DNA of 64,000 nucleotides from an uncultured Pelagibacteraceae bacterium (GTDB taxonomy: Bacteria; Pseudomonadota; Alphaproteobacteria; Pelagibacterales; Pelagibacteraceae): the NCBI GenBank assembly GCA_902624885.1, contig CACNZU010000001.1, forward strand, positions 81,535 through 145,534. Reading direction: 5' to 3'. Within the stretch, counting starts at the first letter, position 1. Each line of letters opens with the position of its first letter. The notes beneath the pieces are model-generated. The model saw nothing but the letters and a program-made list of their open reading frames with translations, had not been told where the DNA came from and made no database searches. The translations under genes were made by a program, and so were the position numbers. Positions 38,642 through 48,215 of the stretch are shown piece by piece.

Positions 38642-39916
38642 TTAATTAGCAGATTTGTTCATAGAGTCAAAAAAATCTGAATTATTTTTTGTATTTTTTA
38701 GTTTTGATATTAAAAATTCAATACCATCCATTGTTCCCATAGGACTAATTATTCTTCTTAAAACATTCATTTTTGATAGTTCATCTTTAGCAAATAACAA
38801 TTCTTCTCTCCGTGTGCCAGATCTTGTAATATCAAGAGCCGGATAAATTCTTTTATCAGCGACTTTCCTATCAAGGATCAATTCTGAATTACCGGTTCCT
38901 TTAAATTCCTCAAAAATAACTTCGTCCATTCTACTTCCTGTGTCTATTAAAGCAGTTGAGATTATTGTTAAAGATCCTCCCTCTTCTACGTTTCTAGCTG
39001 CTCCAAAAAATCTCTTAGGTCTCTGAAGTGCGTTTGCATCAACACCTCCGGTGAGAACTTTACCAGAGCTAGGTATTACTGCATTGTATGCCCTTCCAAG
39101 TCTAGTAATAGAATCTAACAATATTACAACATCTTTTTTGTGTTCTACTAATCTCTTAGCTTTTTCAATTACCATTTCAGCAACAGCTACGTGCCTTGAT
39201 GCTGGTTCATCGAAAGTTGAGGCAACTACCTCGCCTTTAACAGATCTTTGCATGTCTGTAACTTCTTCAGGTCTTTCATCAATCAATAATACCATTAAAT
39301 AACATTCTGGATGGTTAGCAGTAATTGACTGAGCGATGTTTTGAAGGATAATTGTCTTACCCGCTCTTGGAGGGGAAACTATTAAAGATCTTTGACCTTT
39401 TCCTATTGGGCTCACAAGGTCAATAAGTCTTGCTGTATTATCTGGTTTTTTTTCAACTTTAGTTGACTCTACCTCTAATTTAATTCTTTCGTTAGGGTAA
39501 AGTGGAGTTAAATTATCGAAAGCAATTTTATTTTTTCCTTTATCTGGATTATCAAAATTTATTTTATTAACTTTCAAGAGAGCAAAATATCTCTCAGCAT
39601 CTTTTGGACCTCTTATTTCTCCTTCTACAGAGTCCCCCGTCCTCAAACCAAACCTTCTTATTTGGCTAGGACTTACATAAATATCATCGGGGCCAGGAAG
39701 ATAATTGGACTCGATGGCTCTTAAAAAGCCGAAGCCATCTTGTAATACTTCTAAAACTCCAGTTGCAGTGATTTGTTCATTTTTTTCTGCTAATTTCTTT
39801 AAAATAGCGAAGAGTATTTCCTGTTTACGAAGTGTACTAGGATTTTCAATACCAAGCTTTTCGGCTTCGCTAATAAGCTCCGCAGGATTTTTTTGCTTTA
39901 ATTCTTGTAAATTCAT
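38642..39916 (-). CDS. rho: Transcription termination factor Rho
   Basis: [68 protein letters not shown]. Confidence 0.98.
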   Translation of the reverse strand: MNLQELKQKNPAELISEAEKLGIENPSTLRKQEILFAILKKLAEKNEQITATGVLEVLQDGFGFLRAIESNYLPGPDDIYVSPSQIRRFGLRTGDSVEGEIRGPKDAERYFALLKVNKINFDNPDKGKNKIAFDNLTPLYPNERIKLEVESTKVEKKPDNTARLIDLVSPIGKGQRSLIVSPPRAGKTIILQNIAQSITANHPECYLMVLLIDERPEEVTDMQRSVKGEVVASTFDEPASRHVAVAEMVIEKAKRLVEHKKDVVILLDSITRLGRAYNAVIPSSGKVLTGGVDANALQRPKRFFGAARNVEEGGSLTIISTALIDTGSRMDEVIFEEFKGTGNSELILDRKVADKRIYPALDITRSGTRREELLFAKDELSKMNVLRRIISPMGTMDGIEFLISKLKNTKNNSDFFDSMNKSAN

Positions 39917-40099
39917 GTGATTGTTTATTTTTAAGGCGTGTATTAAAAATATATGTTTTTTTTTAAGAATTTCAAGCCTGAGATTTAGTTAAATTTTCAA
40001 AAAATAGGTGTAAATTTAGCTATTTATGGATTTAGGTATTAAAATGTTAAAAAATCTTACAAAAAATCAGAAATCTCGAATATTTTTAATTAATTTTTT

Positions 40100-40621
40100 T
40101 TATATTTCGTCAAACTCCTTTATGAATTTTCTCACACTATGCCAATCGGTAAACTCATAAGTATTATTTGTGTTCGTGGGTCCGCTTGTAATAAACATTA
40201 TAAATCTTATAACGCTTCTGTTAATAAAGCCCAATTTGGGATAGTCTATTTTCCCAGCAAATACACCAAGTTTTTTTGGTAGCCAATTACTTTTTTTTAA
40301 AAATTTTCTAATGTAAGGATTAGTGTCAGGAGTATTTTTCTCAGGCTTACGTGCAACAACATTTACTGAAAAAAATGCGCTCTTTTTTTTATCTAAAATA
40401 TATTTGTTATTTTGAATAAATTTATAAACTCTTGGATTGTGTCTTCCATATCTAATGCTTGCACCGATTATTATATTTTCATATTTTTCTACCTCTTTAT
40501 GAAATGCTTCGTCCAAAGAGATAATTTCATATGAGCTTTTGTTGATAGAGTTATTTTTTAATGTTTCACAAATCTTTTTAGTCTGACCGTCAGTTGATGA
40601 ATAAATTATTAGAGAATTCAT
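40100..40621 (-). CDS. hemG: Flavodoxin-type protoporphyrinogen IX dehydrogenase (HemG-like)
   Basis: LIIYSSTDGQTKKI; GASIRYGRHNP; adjacent to hemH/hemE. Confidence 0.85.
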   Translation of the reverse strand: MNSLIIYSSTDGQTKKICETLKNNSINKSSYEIISLDEAFHKEVEKYENIIIGASIRYGRHNPRVYKFIQNNKYILDKKKSAFFSVNVVARKPEKNTPDTNPYIRKFLKKSNWLPKKLGVFAGKIDYPKLGFINRSVIRFIMFITSGPTNTNNTYEFTDWHSVRKFIKEFDEI

Positions 40622-40627
40622 TTCTAT

Positions 40628-41623
40628 TTAATAAATATGTTTTTTTAAAAGATATTCAAGCAAGTCTATATGTGGGTAACTATCGTTTAGACATGGCACA
40701 AGATCAAAATTTTCTCCTCCACTTTTTATAAAACTTTCCCTTCCAGCCATGTTTATTTCCTCTAAAGTTTCTACACAATCGGATGCAAAACCTGGACAAA
40801 TAATAAGTAAATTTTTTATCCCTTTTTTTGGTAAATCTTCTAATGTTTTATCTGTATATGGCTTCAACCATTCTTGAGGTCCGAATCTTGATTGAAATGT
40901 AGTTTTGATCTCAATTTTACGAAATTTTTCATTCATTAATCTTGTAGTCTTTTGACAGTAGCATTGATAAGGATCTCCTTTATCAAAGTAGGATTTTGGA
41001 ATTCCGTGGTATGAGGAAATAATTAAATCTGGCTTCCAATTTATTTCTTTAATTTTTGTTTCAATGCTTCCTACTAGAGCATCTATATACTTCGGCTCAC
41101 TTTCATAATGCGGTATAATCTGTAGGCTTGGTTGCCACCTCATTCTCATTAAAGATCTATATACCTCGTCACAAACTGTTGCGGTTGTTGCTGCAGCGTA
41201 CTGGGGATATAGAGGTAAAATAATTATATGCTCACAACCGCTATCCTTAAGTTTAATTAAACGTGAATTAATGCTTGGATTGCCATAACGCATCGCAAAA
41301 TCTACCATTAATCTGTCGCTACCGATCCTGCCATTAAGTTTTTTTGCCTGCTCCCTTGTAAAAAATAATAGTGGTGATTCATTATTTTCTTTTCGCCAGA
41401 TTTTTTTATATGCTTTAGCAGTTTTTGCAGGTCTGAAGGTTAATATAAACAGATTTAATATTATTTGCCAAATTATTGGATTTACTTCTATAACTCTTCT
41501 GTCTGATAGAAATTCTCTCAAATATTTTCTAATATCCCACCAATTTGTTGAATCTGGAGTTCCAAGATTAATGATAAGAACACCGGTTTTGCCAAATTTT
41601 ACTTCTGGGTGATCTTTATTCAT
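40628..41623 (-). CDS. hemH: Ferrochelatase
   Basis: GVLIINLGTPDS; YPQYAAATTATVCDEV; SYHGIPKSYFDKGDPY. Confidence 0.96.
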   Translation of the reverse strand: MNKDHPEVKFGKTGVLIINLGTPDSTNWWDIRKYLREFLSDRRVIEVNPIIWQIILNLFILTFRPAKTAKAYKKIWRKENNESPLLFFTREQAKKLNGRIGSDRLMVDFAMRYGNPSINSRLIKLKDSGCEHIIILPLYPQYAAATTATVCDEVYRSLMRMRWQPSLQIIPHYESEPKYIDALVGSIETKIKEINWKPDLIISSYHGIPKSYFDKGDPYQCYCQKTTRLMNEKFRKIEIKTTFQSRFGPQEWLKPYTDKTLEDLPKKGIKNLLIICPGFASDCVETLEEINMAGRESFIKSGGENFDLVPCLNDSYPHIDLLEYLLKKHIY

Positions 41624-42626
41624 TATAATTCCTATAAAAATTAATTAACATTTTTACTTTATCAGGATCTGTTTCTGGAAGTAAACCATGTCCAAGATTG
41701 AAAACGTATGGAATATCTTTAAAAGCTTTTATGTATTTCGTCGCTACCTCTAAAATAACTTCGTCAGTTTGCAATAAAATCTTTGGATCTAAACCTCCTT
41801 GGATAACAACGTTCTTTAGATTATTTTTAGCCCACTGAGGATCTAGTTCGGCGTCTAAATTAATTCCGTCTGGTCTAACAAAATTATTAAATACTTCGTA
41901 ATTCTTTTTTAATCCTTTTGGAAAACAAATGGTTGCTATTTTATTACTTCTGCAAAAATCAACAATTTTTTTATTTGGAACATAACAAAAATCTTTAATA
42001 TCTTTTTCTGGTATTAGACCTGCCCAAGAGTCAAAAATTTGAACTACGTCTGCTCCTGCATTTATTTGATTTTCAATATGTGTGCACAGATAACCATTCA
42101 ATTCTAAGAGTATTTCATTAAACTGTGTTTTGTACTTATTATATTTATTTAAATCTAACCTATTATTATGTTTCTTTAACCCTAACATATAAATTAAAAG
42201 GGTCCATGGTGCTCCAATAAAACAAATTAATGATTTTTCTTTTTCTAACTTTTTTCTTGTTATTTCAATAGCTTTGTAAACTGGGTTTAATTTTTTTGAA
42301 AATTTTTCTTTATTATTTTTATTAAGAGACTCTATTCTAAATTCATTTAGTTTAGGTCCTTCTTTTTTTGTAAAAGTAATATTTTGTCCTAATGCATATG
42401 GTGTCATTAGAATATCAGAGAAAATTATCGCTGAATCTAAGTTATATCTCTTTATTGGTTGTAGTGTAATTTCTGAACTTAAATTACTATTCAAACAAAG
42501 TTTAATAAAATCTTTATTTTTTTTTCTAATTTCTCTAAATTCAGGTAAATATCTTCCTGCTTGTCTCATAAACCAAACAGATTTGCAAGAAATCTTGTTT
42601 GTTAAAATTTTTTTAAGGTTACTCAT
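41616..42626 (-). CDS. hemE: Uroporphyrinogen decarboxylase
   Basis: VWFMRQAGRYLPEFREIR; FIGAPWTLLIYML; NLGHGLLPETDPDKV. Confidence 0.96.
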   Translation of the reverse strand: MSNLKKILTNKISCKSVWFMRQAGRYLPEFREIRKKNKDFIKLCLNSNLSSEITLQPIKRYNLDSAIIFSDILMTPYALGQNITFTKKEGPKLNEFRIESLNKNNKEKFSKKLNPVYKAIEITRKKLEKEKSLICFIGAPWTLLIYMLGLKKHNNRLDLNKYNKYKTQFNEILLELNGYLCTHIENQINAGADVVQIFDSWAGLIPEKDIKDFCYVPNKKIVDFCRSNKIATICFPKGLKKNYEVFNNFVRPDGINLDAELDPQWAKNNLKNVVIQGGLDPKILLQTDEVILEVATKYIKAFKDIPYVFNLGHGLLPETDPDKVKMLINFYRNYNE

Positions 42627-42899
42627 AATTAATAAAAAGTTTTTATAAATTTTGTTAAAGTAGTAGGTCCTGTTTAATATTGTTATAACTTTTTATACAT
42701 ATCTTATACATATCAAGCTTAATAACTTTCTAAAAAAATGCCTATATAGTTGACTTTATTAACCTTATAAACACCAAAAACATAACATTATTAACATCTG
42801 ATAAAATGTTCAAATAATGTTAATTATTGTTAGCTTTTTTTCACCACTGATTAAAATAGGTGAAAAAGCATTATATATTAATTATTTATTAACAAAGAT
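42627..42899. other. oriC: Candidate chromosomal replication origin (oriC), hemE-PPSR intergenic region
   Basis: AT-rich 273-bp gap between divergent hemE and PPSR; tandem TTATACATATC x2; inverted repeats; synteny with known alphaproteobacterial origins. Confidence 0.7.
42693..42714 (+). repeat. Tandem 11-bp direct repeat TTATACATATC x2 (DnaA-box-like 9-mers TTATACATA)
   Basis: Exact tandem repeat; each 9-mer matches TTATCCACA at 7/9. Confidence 0.75.
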
Positions 42900-43718
42900 A
42901 TGAACCAAAAATACAATGTATATCTTGTGTCTGACTCTACAGGCGAAACTTTAGACAGAATATTCTTGTCTTTAAAATCCCAATTCGCTGATTTTGAGTA
43001 CAAAAAAAAAGAATTTGCATTTGTGAGAACAGAACAGCAAATAGATAGAATTGTGCAAGAGTGCACTAAAAATGAAAATTCTTTAATTTTATACACAATT
43101 GTAGAAACTAAACTTGCGAAATATATTTCGAATCAGAGTCAAGTCAAAAAAGTCCCATGTTTTGGTATTTTGGGGAATTTAATTTTAAGTTTTTCAAAAC
43201 TTTTAAATCAAAGAGCAATTCATAAACCCAGTGCGCAACATGTACTAGATGATGACTATTATAGAAGAATTGAAGCTATTCAGTTTACTATGTCTCATGA
43301 TGATGGAAAAAAAGTAGATGATTTAGAAAATGCTGATGTAATTTTACTTGGAGTAAGCAGAACTAGTAAAACACCTACGTCAATTTATTTAGCAAATCGA
43401 GGATTTAAAACGATAAATATTCCCCTAGTTTTAGATCAAAAAATACCAGAAGGATTAAAATCGAACAATAAAGCTTGTATTATAGGTTTGATAGCTGACC
43501 CTGATAGATTGGCCGATATTCGAAGGAACAGGGTAGCAATAATGAGAGACCAAAATCTTAAAGATTATACAGATTTGAAGTTTATAAAAAAAGAGGTTGA
43601 TGACTCAAAAAATCTTTTTAGAAGAAATAATTGGCCAATAATCGATGTTACTAGAAGATCTGTTGAAGAAACAGCTGCCTCAATATTAAAGATAATAGAG
43701 ATTAGAAAACAAAAATGA
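42900..43718 (+). CDS. Pyruvate, phosphate/water dikinase regulatory protein (PPSR family)
   Basis: VYLVSDSTGETLDRI; LGVSRTSKTPTSIYLANRG. Confidence 0.95.
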   Translation: MNQKYNVYLVSDSTGETLDRIFLSLKSQFADFEYKKKEFAFVRTEQQIDRIVQECTKNENSLILYTIVETKLAKYISNQSQVKKVPCFGILGNLILSFSKLLNQRAIHKPSAQHVLDDDYYRRIEAIQFTMSHDDGKKVDDLENADVILLGVSRTSKTPTSIYLANRGFKTINIPLVLDQKIPEGLKSNNKACIIGLIADPDRLADIRRNRVAIMRDQNLKDYTDLKFIKKEVDDSKNLFRRNNWPIIDVTRRSVEETAASILKIIEIRKQK

Positions 43719-44302
43719 AAATTATTTTAGCTTCAAAAAGCGGTGTAAGAAAAAAAATTTTGGATGACTTTAAAATTAACTGTGAGGTAAAAGTTTCAAA
43801 TGTAGATGAAGATGAAATTAAAGCTTCCTTGTTGGACGAGGGAGCAAACCCGATGTTGATTTCAAAAAACTTAGCAGAAATTAAATCAGTAAAAGTCAGT
43901 AGCAAAAACCCGGATATATTAGTTTTGGGAGCTGATAGTGTTATTTCACTAAATAATGAATTAATAAACAAACCTAGATCAAGACAGGAAGCTATGGAAA
44001 TTTTAAAGAAACTTAATAATTCAACGCACTACCTTATAAGCTCAGTCTGTATTTCCAAAAATGGAGCAATGATATGGAATTATACTGACTCATCGGAGCT
44101 AAGAATGAAAAATTTGACAGAACAAGAAATTTCCAAGTATCTTGATAAAATTAAAACAGAAACACTACTTGCTTATGGTGTTTATCAAGTAGAGGCCGAT
44201 GGACTAGATTTATTTGATTATATTAAAGGTGATCATAACTCTATAATGGGTCTGCCAATAAAAGAAATTTTAAACTATATTAATCAGTATAAAAATGACT
44301 AA
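43715..44302 (+). CDS. maf: Maf-like nucleoside triphosphate pyrophosphatase
   Basis: IILASKSGVRKKIL; VLGADSVISL; GDHNSIMGLP. Confidence 0.93.
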   Translation: MKIILASKSGVRKKILDDFKINCEVKVSNVDEDEIKASLLDEGANPMLISKNLAEIKSVKVSSKNPDILVLGADSVISLNNELINKPRSRQEAMEILKKLNNSTHYLISSVCISKNGAMIWNYTDSSELRMKNLTEQEISKYLDKIKTETLLAYGVYQVEADGLDLFDYIKGDHNSIMGLPIKEILNYINQYKND

Positions 44303-45116
44303 AAAATTTGGAATAATAGGAAATCCAATTAAACACTCTTTGTCACCTGTTCTCCACAATTATTGGTTTGATAAATACAAAATCGATGCACAGTATTCGA
44401 TCTTAGATATACAAGAAGCTGAACTACCAAACATAATTAAAAAAATAAAAGAAGGTGGTTTAAGTGGGATAAATGTTACATTGCCTTATAAACAAAAAAT
44501 TGTCTCACACTTAGATGTGCTTGTAAATGATGCAGAGGCAACTAGTTCTGTTAACACCATTTACCTAGACACACATAAAACTATTGTAGGAGAAAATACA
44601 GATGTATTTGGATTGCAAGCAGCTTACTTAAAAGAGGTAGATAATGCATCAAAAAAAAATTCCCTAATTATAGGAGCGGGCGGTGTATCTCCCTCGGTAA
44701 TTTTGTCACTACAAAAATCAAATGTTCAGAAAATTTCTATAGTCAATAGAACATTAGATAAATGTATTTTCCTCAAAAAAAAATTTAAAAATCTCAATAT
44801 TATTAAGTGGCAGAATTTAAAAGATGAGATACATAAATATGATATTATTGTAAATGCAACAAGTTTGGGACTTAAAAACGGAGATGATTTTGATTTTAAT
44901 TTTGAAAAAACTAAAAAAAATCTAATTTACATCGATACTATCTATAATCCATTAGAAACTAAAACTCTTAAATATTTGAAGGAAAGAGAAACAAAAGTGT
45001 ACAATGGTCTTGATATGTTTATCTATCAAGGCCAAAAATCATTTTATTTATGGAATAAAATTAATCCTGAAATAGATCAAAAATTGATAGAATTATTATT
45101 AGAAAAGCTTAGATGA
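44295..45116 (+). CDS. aroE: Shikimate dehydrogenase
   Basis: GIIGNPIKHSLSPVLHNYWF; GINVTLPYKQ; YNGLDMFIYQG. Confidence 0.96.
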   Translation: MTKKFGIIGNPIKHSLSPVLHNYWFDKYKIDAQYSILDIQEAELPNIIKKIKEGGLSGINVTLPYKQKIVSHLDVLVNDAEATSSVNTIYLDTHKTIVGENTDVFGLQAAYLKEVDNASKKNSLIIGAGGVSPSVILSLQKSNVQKISIVNRTLDKCIFLKKKFKNLNIIKWQNLKDEIHKYDIIVNATSLGLKNGDDFDFNFEKTKKNLIYIDTIYNPLETKTLKYLKERETKVYNGLDMFIYQGQKSFYLWNKINPEIDQKLIELLLEKLR

Positions 45117-45679
45117 AAAAAATAGGAATAACAGGTAGTCTTTCTTCAGGAAAAACTACGGCAAGTAAAATATTATCATCAAGAAAAGGACCACTATTTA
45201 TCGCAGATGCAGAAGTTAAAAGACTTTACAAACAAAAGAGTTTTATAAATCTAGTCTCAAGAAAATTTAAAATTAAGAAAAAAACTAACATTAAAAAATT
45301 CTTAAAAAAAAAAATTACGAAAAATGTATCAAATTTAAAAAAGCTTGAGCAGATAATTCATCCATTGGTTAGGATAGAGATGAGAAAATTTATAAAAAAA
45401 AATAGAAGAAAAAAACTACTTTTTTTTGAAATACCACTTTTAGTAGAGAGTAAATTGATGAAGTACTTTGACATTATTTTTTTAATTAAGGCGAATAGGA
45501 AAACTAGACTAAAAAGATTTATAGCCAAAGGCGGAAGTAAAATTTTCTTCAAAATTCTAGATAATAAACAGCTTAGTCACAAGGTAAAATCTCGTTATTG
45601 TGATCACACAGTTGTTAATGAAAATAATATTAAGATTTTCAAAAAAAAATTATTAGGTATATTGGAACAATATGAATGA
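45113..45679 (+). CDS. coaE: Dephospho-CoA kinase
   Basis: KKIGITGSLSSGKTTASKIL P-loop; IHPLVRIEM; FEIPLLVES. Confidence 0.93.
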   Translation: MKKIGITGSLSSGKTTASKILSSRKGPLFIADAEVKRLYKQKSFINLVSRKFKIKKKTNIKKFLKKKITKNVSNLKKLEQIIHPLVRIEMRKFIKKNRRKKLLFFEIPLLVESKLMKYFDIIFLIKANRKTRLKRFIAKGGSKIFFKILDNKQLSHKVKSRYCDHTVVNENNIKIFKKKLLGILEQYE

Positions 45680-46331
45680 AGTGTTTCTCGACACAGAAAC
45701 TACTGGGTTGTCATTTAATGAAGGGCACAGGATAGTAGAAATAGCCTGTATAGAAACTAAAGATTTAATAGCCACAGGAAAAGTGTTCCATCGTTTAATC
45801 AATCCAGAAAGAGATGTGCCGGATACAGCGTTCCAGATTCACGGATTTTCTCAAGAATTTTTAAGCGATAAAGAAAAATTTAATGAGATTGCAGAAGATT
45901 TTTTAAAATTTGTAAAAGGAAAAAAAATAATAATTCATAACGCACCATTTGATCTAAGCTTTTTAAATGGTGAGTTAGGTAAAATAAAAAAAGATTTTAT
46001 CGATAAAAAGTATGTCATAGACTCTCTTGATATTGCAAGAAATAAATTTCCAGGATCATCTAATTCTTTGGACGCACTATGTAAAAGATTTAACATTGAT
46101 CTTTCTAAAAGAACAAAACATAATGCTTTATTAGATTGTGAGCTTTTAAGAGAGACATACATAAATCTTTTAGATGTTAAAGAACCAAAGCTTAATTTAT
46201 CTTCTACCAATTTAAATAAAAATAAAAAAGGTTATGAGGATTATTTCAAAAATATATTAAGAGTTTCTGATCATGAGATAGAGTTACATCACGAATTTTT
46301 GAAAAAAGAATTAAAAAAAAATTTTTATTGA
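45672..46331 (+). CDS. dnaQ: DNA polymerase III epsilon subunit
   Basis: VFLDTETTGLSFNEGHRIVEIACIE; HNAPFDLSFLN; HNALLDCELL. Confidence 0.96.
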   Translation: MNEVFLDTETTGLSFNEGHRIVEIACIETKDLIATGKVFHRLINPERDVPDTAFQIHGFSQEFLSDKEKFNEIAEDFLKFVKGKKIIIHNAPFDLSFLNGELGKIKKDFIDKKYVIDSLDIARNKFPGSSNSLDALCKRFNIDLSKRTKHNALLDCELLRETYINLLDVKEPKLNLSSTNLNKNKKGYEDYFKNILRVSDHEIELHHEFLKKELKKNFY

Positions 46332-46774
46332 ATCCTTCTTAAATTATAAAGCTTTTCAAAGTCCACACTTTCACTGATTCTAATATCTTTAAAACCTGAG
46401 TTTTCAAATAAACTTATAAATATTTTTCGGAGCTCTGCATAAATTTCAGTAGGTACATCAATAAGTATTATTTTCTCAATTTCTTTTTTATCGATCTTAT
46501 CATTTGATATTTCAACTATTGTTGCAAATATTATTTTGGTATTTATTTTCTCAAAATTATTTTTGACAGGAGTTAAACTGATAGAGGTTTGAATTTCAAT
46601 TATTTTTTTTTCAATTTGATTACTTTTTATATCTATGTTGATTTTATAATTTTCTATATTTTTAGAAAGTAAAAAAAAAGTTTTTGCATTTGGAATACTA
46701 AAAATTAGATCTTTTATATATTTCCCAACTATTTTATAACTAATCTTTTTTGTCATCTTTAATTTCACCATCAA
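46325..46774 (-). CDS. secB: SecB-like protein-export chaperone
   Basis: YIKDLIFSIPNA motif; divergent; adjacent to dnaQ as in other alphaproteobacteria. Confidence 0.82.
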   Translation of the reverse strand: MMVKLKMTKKISYKIVGKYIKDLIFSIPNAKTFFLLSKNIENYKINIDIKSNQIEKKIIEIQTSISLTPVKNNFEKINTKIIFATIVEISNDKIDKKEIEKIILIDVPTEIYAELRKIFISLFENSGFKDIRISESVDFEKLYNLRRIQ

Positions 46775-47156
46775 TAATTTTATCTTTTTCGTAATAGTTG
46801 GGATTTGCTTTTTTCTCCTTTATTAAAATCTTAAATAAAATATTTCTTGTGAAAGGAAATAATAAGAAAAATCCTAATAAATCTGTAAAAAAACCTGGAA
46901 TAATTAATAACATAGCCGCAACAGCAATAGATGCTCCTGATACAAGTTCATATATGGGAGCTTTATTTTGATACAAGTTAATTAAACCTGACCTTAGAGT
47001 TTGAAGACCCTGCACTCTTGCGAAGTAAACACCTATAATAGCCGTTAGAAAAATTAAAAATACAGTATTTAGAGCTCCTATTGCACCACCAATCTTGATC
47101 ATAAAGAATACTTCAAGGGCCGGTAAGCCTATAAAAATTAATAAAAATGTGTTCAT
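46740..47156 (-). CDS. FxsA family membrane protein
   Basis: LPALEVFFMIKIGGAIGALNTVFLIFLTAIIGVYFARVQG; IPGFFTDLLGFFLLFPFTR. Confidence 0.92.
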   Translation of the reverse strand: MNTFLLIFIGLPALEVFFMIKIGGAIGALNTVFLIFLTAIIGVYFARVQGLQTLRSGLINLYQNKAPIYELVSGASIAVAAMLLIIPGFFTDLLGFFLLFPFTRNILFKILIKEKKANPNYYEKDKIIDGEIKDDKKD

Positions 47157-47200
47157 TTGTCAGATACAAAATTATATTATTCATGTATATTTATCAAATT

Positions 47201-47803
47201 ATGAGTAGTAGTTTTGGATATTTAGATATTATTTTACTAGGTATGATCGCGGGATTTATAATCTTGAGATTAAGAAGCATATTAGGTAGAAAAACAGGTC
47301 ACGAGTCAAAAGTTTACCCTAACTTTGCTGAAAAAAAGTTTACAATGCCTAAGCAAGATGCTGAGATTGTAGAGCAAAATCTAGATACACTAGAAGGAAA
47401 AGACAAGAAAGAATTTTTGAGAGGTGCTGAAATTGCCTATGAAAGTATTCTTACCTCTTTTGCAAGCGGTGATTTAATAAAGTTAAAGGCTTTGCTTTCA
47501 CCTAAAATGTTTTCTAATTTCTCTGAAGCTATAAAAGTAAGAAATAAAGATAATATCAAATCTGAATTTACTTTTATTGGTGTAAAAGAGTCATCTGTTG
47601 AAAAATACGAGAAAATTAAAGATAATTTATTCGCAACTGTTAAGTTTGTTGCTGAGGTGATCTCTGTAAAAAGGGATAAAGATAATAAAATAATTGAGGG
47701 AAACCCTGATAAAATAAAATTTGTAACTGATAGTTGGAAATTTACAAAAAATATTAACAATAAAAGTCCTAACTGGTATTTATCTGAAATTATCAGCCAG
47801 TGA
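47201..47803 (+). CDS. Tim44/TimA domain protein
   Basis: LDIILLGMIAGFIILRLRSILGRKTG ... FLRGAEIAYESILTSFASGDLIKLKALLSPKMFSNF; start set at ATG 47201. Confidence 0.9.
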   Translation: MSSSFGYLDIILLGMIAGFIILRLRSILGRKTGHESKVYPNFAEKKFTMPKQDAEIVEQNLDTLEGKDKKEFLRGAEIAYESILTSFASGDLIKLKALLSPKMFSNFSEAIKVRNKDNIKSEFTFIGVKESSVEKYEKIKDNLFATVKFVAEVISVKRDKDNKIIEGNPDKIKFVTDSWKFTKNINNKSPNWYLSEIISQ

Positions 47804-48215
47804 TAAAAAAAATGATCTTTCCAAAGAGGACAAAAAAATTTGGGAAGATTACATAAAAGATCCATCAGATATTTACGATAAAGATAAAAGTAATCAAAAA
47901 ATAGACAGGAAAGTAAGATTTAAATTTGATTTACATGGTTTTACGCTAGATGATGCAAACAAAAAGGTAAAAGAAATAATCTTTTTTTGTTTAAAGAATA
48001 AATATAAAGAATTGTTATTAATTACCGGTAAGGGAATACATTCCACAAATGATAATGATACTTATATTTCTAAAGATTTAGGAAAATTAAAATATTCTGT
48101 TCCTGAATTCATTAAATCTGATTCTGAACTGAGCGAATTAATCATTTCAGTTAATAAAGCTGATGTTAAAGATGGTGGTGATGGTGCTATTTTAATAAAG
48201 TTAAAGAAGCTATAA
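47800..48215 (+). CDS. Smr domain protein with out-of-frame start (candidate -1 slip or missing A at A8 tract 47805-47812)
   Basis: Reading ...[54 protein letters not shown]...[11 protein letters not shown]...; track caught only 48012-48215. Confidence 0.75.

Noticed and set aside
47437-47865. 142-aa minus-strand ORF
   Set aside because: Antisense to the Tim44-like and smr genes; no domain-like features.
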